64,000 nucleotides of DNA from an uncultured Bacteroidota bacterium (GTDB lineage Bacteria > Bacteroidota > Bacteroidia > Chitinophagales > Chitinophagaceae), in assembly GCA_903865435.1 (NCBI GenBank), contig CAIPJS010000092.1, positions 1 to 64,000 on the forward strand, in the 5' to 3' direction. A model generated the notes under the pieces. It was not told the origin of the DNA, ran no database searches, and saw nothing but the letters and a program-made list of their open reading frames with translations. Below, piece after piece: positions 34,923 to 44,385 of this stretch (the first letter of the stretch is position 1; every line of letters begins with the position of its first letter). The position numbers were made by a program, and so were the translations under genes.

Positions 34923-36989
34923 CTATTTTAAATCACTTGTCTTTAACCCTTGGTTCATTTTAATATCAGTGTATTTCACATTTATTTTCATCTGGCCCAT
35001 GTCTATAAGCATCTCTGTAGGTATTTGAATGCCATTGACTGTTTGATATGCATTATAGAATTGTTGTTGCGTCATGGTACCTCTTCCAGGTACTTCTTCA
35101 GACTTAAAAGTTTTCAATAATAAGAAAGTTTTAGCGTCATAAAAACGGTGTGAAACTTTTTTAGAAGGAGTAGTTACTTCAACATCAATCGCTTCTTTGC
35201 CATTTACTTTTTCTGCGCCTACAATTTTTAAACCATAGCCTTTAGCAAGGTATAATTGCTCTGGGGTAAGATATGCAGATTCATCTAGTCCTTCTTTTAG
35301 CTCATCAGTAATGGGCGCTTCCTGTCCTTGTTGTGAAACAGAATATTTGCCATCTACCACTGCCTGTCTTGTTATAGCCATTCCACCCATTGACATTTTA
35401 GTTACTGAATTACCCGGAAGTACAAGGGTTTGTATCATTTCTAAAGATTGCCCCATAACACTTGCCGTTCCTTTTAATTGCAAATCTTTTACTGCAGCCA
35501 AAGCCTCTTTGGTACCAATGGCAGCCACTGCTTTTTCTATTAAAGCAGCAGGCGTAAGATTTGCATCTAATTTTGCTTCTACTGGCGCTGCCATTTCATT
35601 TCCCTCTATGTCAAAATATTTTACTGGGCCATATTTTTCTAAGCCTTTGGCAATTTGTTTTGCATTACCCACCACCACAATATGCATCTTCGTAGGATTC
35701 AATAAAGAACTTGCTGCATCTTGCACATTTTGTGCATTCACTGCCGATAAATTGGTTAAATACTTTTGATAATAATCAGATGGCAAATGATTGCTAGCAA
35801 CAGATAAAGCAAAATTTGCAATTGTACCAGGATTCTCTAAAGAACGAGCAAAGCCTCCCGCCAAATAATTTTTCATTCTACTCAATTCTGTATCCCCAAC
35901 TTTAGTATTACGAATAATATTTAATTCATTTAATATTTCTTGAATGGCACTATCTGTTTTTTCATTTCTAACCGAGGATTCTGCTTTAAAGAACCCAATT
36001 TGCTTATCAGATTTAATAGAAGAACCCGCACCATACGTAAATCCATGCTTCTCTCTTAAATTAGAGAACAATCTTCCAGAAAAGCCTCCACCTAAAATAT
36101 TGTTCATTACTGTAGCTGGAATATCTATTGGAGCGCCCTTGGTTAAGTTAACAGTAGAAGCAATGGTTACAACACTTTGAACTGAACCAGGTCTGTCTAC
36201 AATAGCAATATAAGTTGTATTGGGTAATGCAGGTTTTGCATAATTAGGCATGGTATAATTTCCTTTTGCCCAAGTACCAAAGTTTTTTTCTGCCAATGCC
36301 TTGGCTGCTGCTGGATCAATGTCTCCAACAAAAACTAAATAAGCATTATTGGGAATCCAATAAGTCTTAAAGAAATTCTTAACATCTGTTTGTTGAACTG
36401 CATTGACAGTTTTAATGGTGGTAATTTCCCCATAAGGATGATTGGCGCCATAAACTAATTTATTCACAACATTATTTGCAATGGCATTGGGTTCATCTTT
36501 ATTAGATTCAATACCAGAAATCATTTGCTTTCTTACCTTCTCTAATTCTTCATTAGACAATGCCGGAGTCAAAATAACTTCGGACAACAATTCGATTAAT
36601 TTTGGAAAATTAGTCTTCAATGAACTTACTGTAGCATATTGATTAGAGGTTGACAAACTTCCACCCAAAAATTCTACAGCCTCATCCAATTCGGCTTTTG
36701 ATTTTTTTGTGGTGCCTCTTTTAAGTAATTGACCCGCCATATCGCTAAGCCCTGCTTTCTCTCCTTCTACAGTTCCTTCTATGTCTATGGCTAATGTGGC
36801 AGTAACTCTTGGCAGCTTTGTGTTTTTAACCACAAATACTTTCAATCCATTGTCCAAAGTAAATTTTATAGGATCTGCCACTTGTATTAATGGCGCTTTG
36901 CCCGGAGAAGGCGCTTTGGTGCGGTCTACATTTTGCGCCATGGCGAACAAGGGTAAAATAAATAAAGTGATGTATAAATATTTTTTCAT
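34923..36989 (-). CDS. Inactive-type M16 peptidase subunit with C-terminal LolA-like domain
   Basis: A 688-residue exported protein (signal about residues 1-18, ending AMAQ). It has two M16 domains (about 25-450), but where the zinc motif HxxEH should be it has AGLSDMAGQLL, so it cannot bind zinc there; it keeps the LREKHGFTYG motif with Arg and Tyr that completes the active site in the partner. Such HxxEH-lacking subunits pair with an active M16 subunit, here encoded just upstream. After about residue 470 there is an extra beta-rich region (PSKKVSHRFYDAKTFLL) resembling LolA/outer-membrane sorting folds. The ATG at 36989 is preferred over a TTG at 37013. Function inferred: periplasmic peptide degradation. 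Confidence 0.88.
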   Translation of the reverse strand: MKKYLYITLFILPLFAMAQNVDRTKAPSPGKAPLIQVADPIKFTLDNGLKVFVVKNTKLPRVTATLAIDIEGTVEGEKAGLSDMAGQLLKRGTTKKSKAELDEAVEFLGGSLSTSNQYATVSSLKTNFPKLIELLSEVILTPALSNEELEKVRKQMISGIESNKDEPNAIANNVVNKLVYGANHPYGEITTIKTVNAVQQTDVKNFFKTYWIPNNAYLVFVGDIDPAAAKALAEKNFGTWAKGNYTMPNYAKPALPNTTYIAIVDRPGSVQSVVTIASTVNLTKGAPIDIPATVMNNILGGGFSGRLFSNLREKHGFTYGAGSSIKSDKQIGFFKAESSVRNEKTDSAIQEILNELNIIRNTKVGDTELSRMKNYLAGGFARSLENPGTIANFALSVASNHLPSDYYQKYLTNLSAVNAQNVQDAASSLLNPTKMHIVVVGNAKQIAKGLEKYGPVKYFDIEGNEMAAPVEAKLDANLTPAALIEKAVAAIGTKEALAAVKDLQLKGTASVMGQSLEMIQTLVLPGNSVTKMSMGGMAITRQAVVDGKYSVSQQGQEAPITDELKEGLDESAYLTPEQLYLAKGYGLKIVGAEKVNGKEAIDVEVTTPSKKVSHRFYDAKTFLLLKTFKSEEVPGRGTMTQQQFYNAYQTVNGIQIPTEMLIDMGQMKINVKYTDIKMNQGLKTSDLK

Positions 36990-37024
36990 AAAATTATATT
37001 TTTTGTTGAGCAAATTTGGCTCAT

Positions 37025-38356
37025 TTATTTAGCAGTAGTTTTTTCTTTTGGTAAATAATAAAGTACCACTCGATTTTCTTTATTCAAATATTTTTTTGCC
37101 ACGTTTAATACATCTTGTCTGGTTACTTTATTGTATTTATCTAATTCTGTATTGATCAAATTGGCATCCCCAAAATAAACCTCATTATTGGCTAAACTTT
37201 CTGCAATGCCTGCCATGGATGCTTTTGAATTGACCAATTCGGTAGTGATTTGATTTTTTACTTTTTGAAATTCACGCTCGCCAACCAAACTGGTTTTTAA
37301 ATCGCTAATGATGCTGTCCATATTTTTTTCAAGTGTATCTATTTTTACCCCCATATTGGCAATGGCCAAGGATATAAACAAACCTTCATCTTCATTGAAA
37401 AAAGGAACCGACTGTGCTGCTGCAGCCAATTGTTTGTTATCCACCAGGGTTTTGTTCATTCTTGAAGATGCTCCACCCGACAAGATATTAGACAATACAT
37501 TGAATGCATAATATTCATTGCCTCCTTGCTTTGGCGCGCGGTAAGCTTGTAATACGGCTGGCAATTGAATATTGTCATAAATTACATCTCGTACTTCTCC
37601 ACCCAATGGCGGTTCTTTGATGGAAGGTCTGTTCATAGCGAAACTACCTTTTGCAATAGGTCCAAAATAAGCTTCAATTTTTTTCTTTAACTCAGTGACA
37701 TTGATATCGCCTGCAATGGATAAAACACAATTATTGGGAACATAATAAGTTTTATAAAATTTTATAAACTCTTCTAATTTGGCTGCATTCAAATGCTCCA
37801 TACTTCCAATGGGCGCCCAACGATATGGATGCACTTTATAAGCTCTTTTTAACAATTCAGTTAAGAAAGATCCATAAGGACGATTGTCCATTCTTTCACG
37901 TTTTTCTTCTTTCACCACTTCGCGTTGCGTATTCACGCCTACTTGTTCAATTTTGGCATGCATCATGCGCTCACTTTCCAACCACAAGCCCAAGTCTACT
38001 TGATTGGAAGGCAACAATTCAAAATAAAATGTACGGTCTTGAGAAGTGTTGGCATTTAAAGCCCCACCCGCGTTGGTTACATATTTATCAAACTCACCTC
38101 TTTTAATATTGTCTGATCCTTCAAACAATAGATGTTCAAAAAAATGCGCGAACCCAGTTCTTGAGGTATCTTCATTTTTAGAACCTACATGATACAAAGC
38201 AGTTACTGCTACGACTGGTGCAGTATGATCTTCATGTAAAATAATTTTTAATCCATTGGGTAGGGTGTATTTTTCAAATTGAATGGTTTGACTTTTTGCC
38301 TGAACCAAGCACAATGAAAAAAGGCCCATCATTAAGATTTTGCCTGTTTTTTGCAT
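37025..38356 (-). CDS. M16 family zinc peptidase, active subunit
   Basis: A 443-residue pitrilysin-family metallopeptidase with a signal peptide (about residues 1-23). The inverted zinc motif HFFEH is at residues 71-75, with a further acidic ligand expected near the REVVKEEKRERM region (about 145-160). It encodes the active half of a two-subunit enzyme whose inactive half starts 35 bases after its stop. In related bacteria such pairs form periplasmic heterodimers that cleave peptides in a closed chamber. The gene lies 115 bases downstream of miaA in the same orientation and is likely in the same unit or has its own weak promoter. Confidence 0.93.
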   Translation of the reverse strand: MQKTGKILMMGLFSLCLVQAKSQTIQFEKYTLPNGLKIILHEDHTAPVVAVTALYHVGSKNEDTSRTGFAHFFEHLLFEGSDNIKRGEFDKYVTNAGGALNANTSQDRTFYFELLPSNQVDLGLWLESERMMHAKIEQVGVNTQREVVKEEKRERMDNRPYGSFLTELLKRAYKVHPYRWAPIGSMEHLNAAKLEEFIKFYKTYYVPNNCVLSIAGDINVTELKKKIEAYFGPIAKGSFAMNRPSIKEPPLGGEVRDVIYDNIQLPAVLQAYRAPKQGGNEYYAFNVLSNILSGGASSRMNKTLVDNKQLAAAAQSVPFFNEDEGLFISLAIANMGVKIDTLEKNMDSIISDLKTSLVGEREFQKVKNQITTELVNSKASMAGIAESLANNEVYFGDANLINTELDKYNKVTRQDVLNVAKKYLNKENRVVLYYLPKEKTTAK

Positions 38357-38471
38357 AATTATAATTTTAAATAAAATGTTACAATTCTATAAGTCAAATG
38401 CTTACAAGTTGAAATTACAGCATTTTTGGATCAACCTTGTTCCCAATGTATTAAATTTCAAAAATCTTAAA

Positions 38472-39368
38472 CTATTGTAAGCGAATGTCTTCCGCTTTAG
38501 CTATGGCTGCATCCAGCCATTGAATAGTTGGGTCTTTTTTAAACCAAGTCATTTGACGCTTCGCATAATGCCGAGTGTTTTGTTGAATTTTTTCAATGAC
38601 TTTTTCCTTGCTAATTTTTCCTTCGAAATATTCCTTCCATTCACTATAACCCACTGTTTGCAATGCATTTAGATGATCATATTTTGATAAGCTTTTTACT
38701 TCTGCCTCCAAGCCATCCTGTAGCATGGTCAATACCCTTTGATTGATTCTTTCATACAAAATTTCCCTTGGCCTTTCTAAACCAATCTTTACAATCTTAA
38801 ATGGCCTTTCTATACTTTTTTTATTTTGAAAACTTACAATGGAAGCGCCAGTTCCAAGCATTACTTCCAAAGCACGCATTAATCTTTGTGGATTTTTCTG
38901 TTCTCCCTTTGCCCAATAGATGGGATCTTTTACAGCTACTTCTTTTTGCAACCACCTCATGCCTAATTTCTCATACTGTGCAATAATATTTTCTCGAATT
39001 TCAGCATCAATCGCAGGTATTAAATCCAAGCCTTCACAAAAAGCTTTGATGTATAAACCAGTCCCCCCCACCATCACAACGGCATCCTTTCTCTTCAATA
39101 AAAAATCAATTTTTTCTAAAGCCCATTCTTCATAAAACGAGGCATTAATTTCTTCATTTACAGAATGACTTGCAATAAAATGATGGGGCAATGCATTCAA
39201 TTCTTCTACACTTGGCCTGGCCACACCAATATTCATTTCTTGGTAACATTGCCTTGCATCAGCAGAAATAATTTCTGTATTTAATTTTTTAGCAAGTGCA
39301 ATGGCAAAACTTGTTTTTCCCACCGCTGTTGGACCCATTACAATGTATACTGTTTTAGTAAGGCTCAT
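38472..39368 (-). CDS. miaA: tRNA dimethylallyltransferase MiaA
   Basis: A 298-residue enzyme transferring a dimethylallyl group to A37 of tRNAs that read codons starting with U. The P-loop GPTAVGKT is at residues 12-19, followed by EIISADARQCYQEMNIG (the DSxQxY substrate region; Ala replaces Ser). RHYAKRQMTWFKK near residue 265 is the conserved tRNA-binding motif. Part of a tRNA-maturation-rich minus-strand unit including the CCA-adding-type enzyme and Sua5. Length is normal. Confidence 0.95.
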   Translation of the reverse strand: MSLTKTVYIVMGPTAVGKTSFAIALAKKLNTEIISADARQCYQEMNIGVARPSVEELNALPHHFIASHSVNEEINASFYEEWALEKIDFLLKRKDAVVMVGGTGLYIKAFCEGLDLIPAIDAEIRENIIAQYEKLGMRWLQKEVAVKDPIYWAKGEQKNPQRLMRALEVMLGTGASIVSFQNKKSIERPFKIVKIGLERPREILYERINQRVLTMLQDGLEAEVKSLSKYDHLNALQTVGYSEWKEYFEGKISKEKVIEKIQQNTRHYAKRQMTWFKKDPTIQWLDAAIAKAEDIRLQ

Positions 39369-39416
39369 TAAAACTTAATTTGGATTAAATAAATACTAGA
39401 GGCTTTAAGTGCGCTC

Positions 39417-40034
39417 TTAGAAAGCTTCTCCTTCAAAAAATTCACTACCAGAAGATTCTTGATTGTTGTCTTCAGCTTCTTCTTCTTCTTCATTTTCGTC
39501 ATCCGTATCAGAGGCATCCGACTCCTCTCCTTCCTGACCAAATCCTTCTTTGGCTTCAGATAAATCATATTTCTCTTCAATATCAGCAAATTTTTCGCCC
39601 AACATACCCTTGGTTCCATATTGCATTGGGCCAACACCTTCTGTTCTTGTAACCAACGGATATTCGAGACTCATGTCAGCATCTGAATTTTTAATCACTT
39701 GAATCAGTTCAATTAAAAAAGACCAAGCCTTTACGAAATCATACAAGTAAATAAAATGCTGATTGGTATCAATAATTTCAGAACCAATAAGGGTTTCTTC
39801 CATTAACAATGGAGGCGCTTTGTATTCTTTAGCATATACTTCCTTACTAATTTCTCTTCCTCTTTGCCAAGTATCGTTGCTTCTAAAAAAAGTAGCATCA
39901 TGTTTTTGATCAAATTCAAAAGCCCTCAATATAATTTGATGTAAATCGGCAAAATTTTGGGTATGCTTCACCAAAACATCTCTGTAAATCACATCATCCT
40001 CCTCCCAATAAACCCTAAATTTTAAAACTGCCAT
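39417..40034 (-). CDS. Plasmid pRiA4b ORF-3-like (IS1096 passenger TnpR-like) protein
   Basis: A 205-residue protein matching the pRiA4b ORF-3 family (PF07929): the opening VLKFRVYWEEDDVIYRDVLV and FADLHQIILRAFEFD with DHDATFF-like continuation are characteristic. Despite the family name, nothing mobile surrounds it: no transposase, no terminal repeats. Residues about 165-205 form a highly acidic low-complexity tail (Asp/Glu runs, then EFFEGEAF). The function is unknown; in Bacteroidota the gene is commonly chromosomal and sits near miaA as here. Translation is 25 bases downstream of the nucleotidyltransferase gene. Confidence 0.83.
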   Translation of the reverse strand: MAVLKFRVYWEEDDVIYRDVLVKHTQNFADLHQIILRAFEFDQKHDATFFRSNDTWQRGREISKEVYAKEYKAPPLLMEETLIGSEIIDTNQHFIYLYDFVKAWSFLIELIQVIKNSDADMSLEYPLVTRTEGVGPMQYGTKGMLGEKFADIEEKYDLSEAKEGFGQEGEESDASDTDDENEEEEEAEDNNQESSGSEFFEGEAF

Positions 40035-40059
40035 TTTGGTATTTTGAAACGCTAAATTA

Positions 40060-41481
40060 CTATTTTATTACAGGATACAAGCCTAGTTTTTCGGCTTCTT
40101 TTAACATAAAAACATGCGCAGCTGCATATTCATTAGGTATTACACCATCCAATATGGCTTCTCTAATTGCATCTTTGATAATACCCACCTGTTTGGAAGG
40201 GGTAATGGCAAATATACTCATGATCATTTCTCCAGTAATAGGTGGTTGCCAATTTCTAATATTGTCCTTTTCTTCAACTTCTTGCAACCTTAGTTTGACA
40301 TAATCAAAGCCTAGTAAATAGCGTTTAACTTTCACTTTATTTTTACTGGTAATGTCTGCCGCACAAAGCAACATTAAAAAATCAATGTCTTCCCCTGCAT
40401 CAAACAGCAATCTTCGAATGGCGCTGTCGGTCACAGATTCCTTGGTCAATGAAATGGGTCTCAAATGCAAGGCCACTAATTTTTGTACCATCTTCATTTT
40501 TTCATTCAGTGGCAATTTCAATTGCGTAAAAATTTTAGGTACCATTCTTGCACCCACCACTTCATGTCCATGAAATGTCCATCCAAATCCAGTTTCAAAT
40601 TTTTTAGTTTTTGGCTTGGCAATATCATGCAGTAATGCAGCCCATCTTAACCAAAGATCATTAGAAGTGACTGCCACATTGTCCAATACTTGTAGCGTGT
40701 GCGAAAAATTATCCTTATGCCCAATGCCATCCAAGGTTTCAGCGCCTTCCAATTGAAGCAAGACTGGGAAAATATATTGCAGTAACCCTGCTTCTTTTAA
40801 TAAATACCAACCTTTGGAAGGTTGATCTGTCATCATTATTTTTTGTAGCTCATCGGTAATTCTTTCTTGAGACACAATCTTAATTCGATCGGCCATTTTT
40901 TGAATGGCAACAAAAGTTTCGGGTGTAATAGTGAAATCTAATTGAGTTGCAAACCGAATTGCACGCATCATGCGCAATGGATCATCATCAAAAGTTTGAG
41001 CTGGCGCCAATGGCGTTCTAAGTATTTTATCTTTGATATCTTTTAATCCTCCAAATGGATCAATCAATGCCCCAAAATTATTTTCACTCAATTCCACCGC
41101 CAAAGCATTGATGGTAAAATCTCTTCTATTTTGATCATCTTCAATGCTACCTGGACTTACTTGAGGTTTTCTACTGTCTTTAGAATAGCTTTCTTTTCTA
41201 GCACCCACAAATTCAATTTCTATGCTATCCATTTTCACTTGTGCTGTTCCAAAAGTTTTAAACAAAGAAACAGGTGGTCGAGGTTGAAATTGACCAGCAA
41301 AGGCCGTAGCCAATTCAAGCCCATCTCCCAAACAAACAATGTCAATATCCTTGGTAGGTCTATTTAATATTTTATCACGTACAAAGCCTCCTACTGCAAA
41401 AGCAGGCACCCCCATTTTAGCTGCTTGGGCGGCCACTTCTTTAAATAAGGCTTGCTCGTTTGCTGTGAATTGAATTTGCAT
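40060..41481 (-). CDS. CCA-adding-type tRNA nucleotidyltransferase with HD domain
   Basis: A 473-residue class II nucleotidyltransferase of the polyA polymerase/CCA-adding family. GGFVRDKIL is at residues 31-39 and the metal-binding pair DID at 45-47; RRDFTINALA (near 135-144) and the RMMRAIRFATQ motif follow. A C-terminal HD phosphohydrolase domain (HDIAKPKT, about residue 290) is present, as in E. coli-like CCA enzymes that also remove 2',3'-cyclic phosphates. It most likely repairs or adds the CCA end of tRNAs. ATG 41481 is used; the in-frame GTG two codons earlier is less likely. The 3' neighbour is the ORF-3-like gene. Confidence 0.92.
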   Translation of the reverse strand: MQIQFTANEQALFKEVAAQAAKMGVPAFAVGGFVRDKILNRPTKDIDIVCLGDGLELATAFAGQFQPRPPVSLFKTFGTAQVKMDSIEIEFVGARKESYSKDSRKPQVSPGSIEDDQNRRDFTINALAVELSENNFGALIDPFGGLKDIKDKILRTPLAPAQTFDDDPLRMMRAIRFATQLDFTITPETFVAIQKMADRIKIVSQERITDELQKIMMTDQPSKGWYLLKEAGLLQYIFPVLLQLEGAETLDGIGHKDNFSHTLQVLDNVAVTSNDLWLRWAALLHDIAKPKTKKFETGFGWTFHGHEVVGARMVPKIFTQLKLPLNEKMKMVQKLVALHLRPISLTKESVTDSAIRRLLFDAGEDIDFLMLLCAADITSKNKVKVKRYLLGFDYVKLRLQEVEEKDNIRNWQPPITGEMIMSIFAITPSKQVGIIKDAIREAILDGVIPNEYAAAHVFMLKEAEKLGLYPVIK

Positions 41482-41494
41482 GTGCACAAAAGTA

Positions 41495-42496
41495 CTAATG
41501 TTGTAGCACTTGTAATAAAGGAGCCGTTAATTGTTGAATTTGAATGGAATGCGCACAATTAAAATGCTTTAATGGACATTCCTTTTTCCCATGAATACCA
41601 CAGGGTCGGCAAACTAAATTTTCTTGGGTTTGAACCACAAAAGCCCTCTTTGATAAAGGTCCATATCCAAATTCTGGAATGGTCGAACAATAAATGGCTA
41701 CCACGGGGGCATTCACAGCCGATGCAAAATGCATGGGCGCAGAATCATTTACATAATTAAGAAGCGCTTTTTGTTGCAATGCCGCAGCTGCTAAAAAACT
41801 AAGCTCCCCAGCCAAATTAACCAAGTTTTGATGATAGCTTTTGAATAATTTTTCAGCAATCTTTTTATCTCCGACACCTCCCAAAATATAAATTGGCCCA
41901 TCAAAAGAGAGGGCATTTAAAAATGGTACCCAATCTTCTACAGGATATTGTTTGGTATACCATACCGAAGCTGGTGCAATACATAAATAAGGTTGTGTTT
42001 GATATTTTTTAATTTTTTCGAGATCCAATTCTGTTGGATATAATTTGGGCATCGCTAAATCAATAGCACCCAGCACTTGAATCAATTGATGATTTCTATT
42101 CACTTCGTGCATCCCTTCTTGAATTTCCAAATGCTGGATGGCATGTGTAAATAAAAACGAAAATGGATTTTTATTAAAGCCAATTTTAAATTTTGCTTTG
42201 GAAAGCGCCGTCCACAATCCAGTTGCTGCAAAACGTTGCACATTCACAACTGCATCATAGCTGGCTTTTCTAATTTTAAATAAAATTTGCAACCAATGAA
42301 TGTATTTCAACTTTTTTTTATTCCAAATAAGTACTTCATGAATATATGGATGGCCAGTAAATAAAGGCTCATTCCCTTGACGAACAACAATATCAATGGC
42401 TACTAATGGATATTGCTGATGCAAAGATTCAAGCAAAGCAGTTGCCAGCACTACATCACCAATAAAAGCTGTTTGTATGACCAAGATTTTTTGCAT
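41495..42496 (-). CDS. Glycosyltransferase family 9 (heptosyltransferase-like)
   Basis: A 333-residue GT-B enzyme of family GT9, the family of WaaC/WaaF/WaaQ that build the lipopolysaccharide core. The N-terminal ILVIQTAFIGDVVLATALLESL and the C-terminal NDSAPMHFASAVNAPVVAIY are family landmarks; the CRPCGIHGKKECPLKHF segment near the C-terminus is also usual. It is placed between Sua5 and the nucleotidyltransferase gene with gaps of 7 and 13 bases, so it is in the same transcription unit. The acceptor and donor sugars are not deducible. With kdsA it indicates KDO/heptose-type LPS. Confidence 0.9.
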   Translation of the reverse strand: MQKILVIQTAFIGDVVLATALLESLHQQYPLVAIDIVVRQGNEPLFTGHPYIHEVLIWNKKKLKYIHWLQILFKIRKASYDAVVNVQRFAATGLWTALSKAKFKIGFNKNPFSFLFTHAIQHLEIQEGMHEVNRNHQLIQVLGAIDLAMPKLYPTELDLEKIKKYQTQPYLCIAPASVWYTKQYPVEDWVPFLNALSFDGPIYILGGVGDKKIAEKLFKSYHQNLVNLAGELSFLAAAALQQKALLNYVNDSAPMHFASAVNAPVVAIYCSTIPEFGYGPLSKRAFVVQTQENLVCRPCGIHGKKECPLKHFNCAHSIQIQQLTAPLLQVLQH

Positions 42497-42503
42497 CTAG
42501 CTA

Positions 42504-43076
42504 TTAGGGTCTAATGATTATAAGATTTCCCACTTCATCCCATTTTACAATGGAAGAAGGTTGGGCTAACTCAATTTCCTCTTGTCGATGTTTTACAACA
42601 TAATCTACCCCATCAACAATATCCAAAGAAATGTCTCTATAACACATGGGCGTTGGATAACCCGAAATATTGGCGGAAGTACTTACAATTGGTTTTTCAA
42701 ATTGCTTAATGATGGATGTACAAAAATTATCTTTGGTAATTCTAATGGCAACGGATGCATCTTGTGCGATTAAATTTTTAGCTAAATTTTTTGCTTTTTG
42801 ATAGATCACTGTGGTAGGCTTATGGATACCTTTGATATAATCAAAAACTTGCAACTGTGCCTCTTCTACATAATTTAAAATAGTTTGCTCCTCCTCTACC
42901 AAAACAATCATGGCCTTGGTATCTTCTCTTTTTTTTAAAGCAAATATTTTTGCAACTGCTATTTCATTGGTGGCATCACAACCTATACCCCAAACTGTAT
43001 CAGTAGGATACAGTATGAGCCCCCCATTTTTTAAAGTAGTTAAGCAAGCTTGTATATCTTCTTCGTATGCAAACAT
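42504..43076 (-). CDS. Sua5/YciO/YrdC family L-threonylcarbamoyladenylate synthase
   Basis: A 190-residue protein of the YrdC/Sua5 superfamily, which makes threonylcarbamoyl-AMP for the t6A37 tRNA modification. YPTDTVWGIGCDA (near residues 23-35), KKREDTKAM (KRxxxKPM-like, near 48-56) and STSANISGYP (near 143-152) mark the fold and nucleotide-binding cleft. The C-terminal Sua5 domain is absent, so it is the short TsaC/YrdC form. The ATG at 43076 starts four bases after a TTAATTTG promoter-like element; the upstream in-frame ATG at 43139 adds residues with no family similarity. It heads the long minus-strand unit ending at 34821. Confidence 0.9.
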   Translation of the reverse strand: MFAYEEDIQACLTTLKNGGLILYPTDTVWGIGCDATNEIAVAKIFALKKREDTKAMIVLVEEEQTILNYVEEAQLQVFDYIKGIHKPTTVIYQKAKNLAKNLIAQDASVAIRITKDNFCTSIIKQFEKPIVSTSANISGYPTPMCYRDISLDIVDGVDYVVKHRQEEIELAQPSSIVKWDEVGNLIIIRP

Positions 43077-43180
43077 GTTGCAAATTAAACAATACTTATA
43101 AATAAACGAAGGTTCATTATTGTGCAAAAGAATCTGCAAGTATTTATGACCTTGTTTGTAATTTCGTAGAAATAGTTAAC

Positions 43181-43993
43181 ATGGAATTGAAAAATAAGAT
43201 TGAAGCGGCCTGGGCCGATCGTAGTTTATTAAAAGAGGAAACCTATAGTAAGGCGGTTCGCGAAGTGATTGAAGAAGTAGACAAAGGCCGTTTAAGAGTG
43301 GCGGAACCAATAGACCAAGTATGGATAGTGAATGAGTGGGTAAAACAAGCCATTTTAATGTATTTCGCCATTCAACCTATGCAAACCTGGGAATTGGCTC
43401 CTTTTGAATTTCATGATAAAATGTTGCTTAAATCGAACTATGCTGCCTTAGGTGTTAGAGCCGTTCCTCATGCAGTAGCACGTTATGGTGCTTATTTGGC
43501 AAAGAATGTAGTATTGATGCCTAGCTATGTAAATATTGGTGCTTTTGTTGACGAAGGCAGCATGGTGGATACCTGGGCGACTGTTGGTAGCTGTGCTCAA
43601 ATTGGTAAAGGCGTACATTTAAGTGGAGGTGTTGGCATTGGAGGCGTATTGGAGCCATTACAAGCCAGTCCTGTAGTGATTGAGGATGGCTGTTTTATTG
43701 GAAGCAGGTGTATTGTTGTAGAAGGCGTTCATGTGGAAAAAGAAGCTGTTTTAGGTGCTAATGTGGTATTGACCCAAAGCACTAAAATTATAGATGTTAG
43801 TGGGCCAACACCAATTGAATACAAAGGCCGTGTACCCGCCAGAAGTGTGGTGATTCCAGGCTCTTACAAAAAATCATTTCCTGCGGGCGATTATCAAGTA
43901 AGCTGTGCATTTATCATTGGTCAAAGAAAACCAAGTACCGATCTAAAAACCAGTCTGAATGATGCTTTACGCGATTTTAATGTAGCGGTTTAG
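43181..43993 (+). CDS. dapD: 2,3,4,5-tetrahydropyridine-2,6-dicarboxylate N-succinyltransferase
   Basis: A 270-residue hexapeptide-repeat acyltransferase that succinylates tetrahydrodipicolinate in the diaminopimelate/lysine pathway. The helical N-domain (about 1-95) is followed by a left-handed beta-helix (about 100-230) with NIGAFVDEGSMVDTWATVGSCAQIGKGVHLSGG and the C-terminal substrate-binding region KTSLNDALRDF. A TAATTTCG element at 43159-43166 ends 14 bases before the ATG and may be the -7 box. Pairs functionally with dapB in the same window. Three hairpin-forming segments follow downstream. Confidence 0.96.
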   Translation: MELKNKIEAAWADRSLLKEETYSKAVREVIEEVDKGRLRVAEPIDQVWIVNEWVKQAILMYFAIQPMQTWELAPFEFHDKMLLKSNYAALGVRAVPHAVARYGAYLAKNVVLMPSYVNIGAFVDEGSMVDTWATVGSCAQIGKGVHLSGGVGIGGVLEPLQASPVVIEDGCFIGSRCIVVEGVHVEKEAVLGANVVLTQSTKIIDVSGPTPIEYKGRVPARSVVIPGSYKKSFPAGDYQVSCAFIIGQRKPSTDLKTSLNDALRDFNVAV

Positions 43994-44046
43994 ATTCCTT
44001 TAGTTCATCATTTTTTAGAAAAATTTCTATTGCTTCTTACAAAAAT

Positions 44047-44128
44047 CAGCTTCGGCTGCTCCTAAAAAAATTTGGGGTGACCAGAACGAATTCCAATCAC
44101 CCCGATTATCCTTCCCCCAAAGGATAAT
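44047..44128 (+). terminator. Hairpin cluster after dapD, probable terminator region
   Basis: Three stems in a row on the plus strand: CAGC-TTCG-GCTG (44047-44058, a UUCG tetraloop) followed by CTCCTAAAAAAATT; GGGGTGA (44074-44080) with TCACCCC (44097-44103); and ATTATCCTT (44105-44113) with AAGGATAAT (44120-44128). None is followed by a clean T run, so the mode of action is not certain, but together they likely end or protect the dapD transcript. Confidence 0.5.
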
Positions 44129-44377
44129 TATGTTTAAACATCTTAATATCTTTATTAAACGCTTTGTAATATTTAATAAATTAATAATATGTAAGATGTA
44201 ATTTTATTTACATGACAAATATTTATACTTGTTTATCCTTTGTCCAAATAAATTATAAAGTTTATTGAGAAAATTGTTAATATACAATAAATTAAATTAA
44301 ACCAATTTATTACATATTTGTAAATTATTAAATATTAAAAAAACATATAAGAAATAAACCTATTGTTTATATTTTCT

Positions 44378-44385
44378 TACCTTTA
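44378..44385 (+). promoter_or_regulatory. Promoter -7 box TACCTTTA of the orphan membrane-protein gene
   Basis: TACCTTTA ends four bases before the ATG at 44390, predicting transcription from the start codon itself (leaderless). The upstream in-frame TTG at 44363 would place the start codon before the promoter box and is thus less likely. Confidence 0.5.

Noticed and set aside
34807-35028. Short plus-strand frame over the terminator
   Set aside because: It runs across the strong hairpin at 34821-34857 and then antisense to the M16 gene; no family signal and no promoter.
39417-40034. Mobile element because of the name IS1096 passenger/TnpR-like
   Set aside because: No transposase, terminal inverted repeats or target duplications surround it; the family name is historical.
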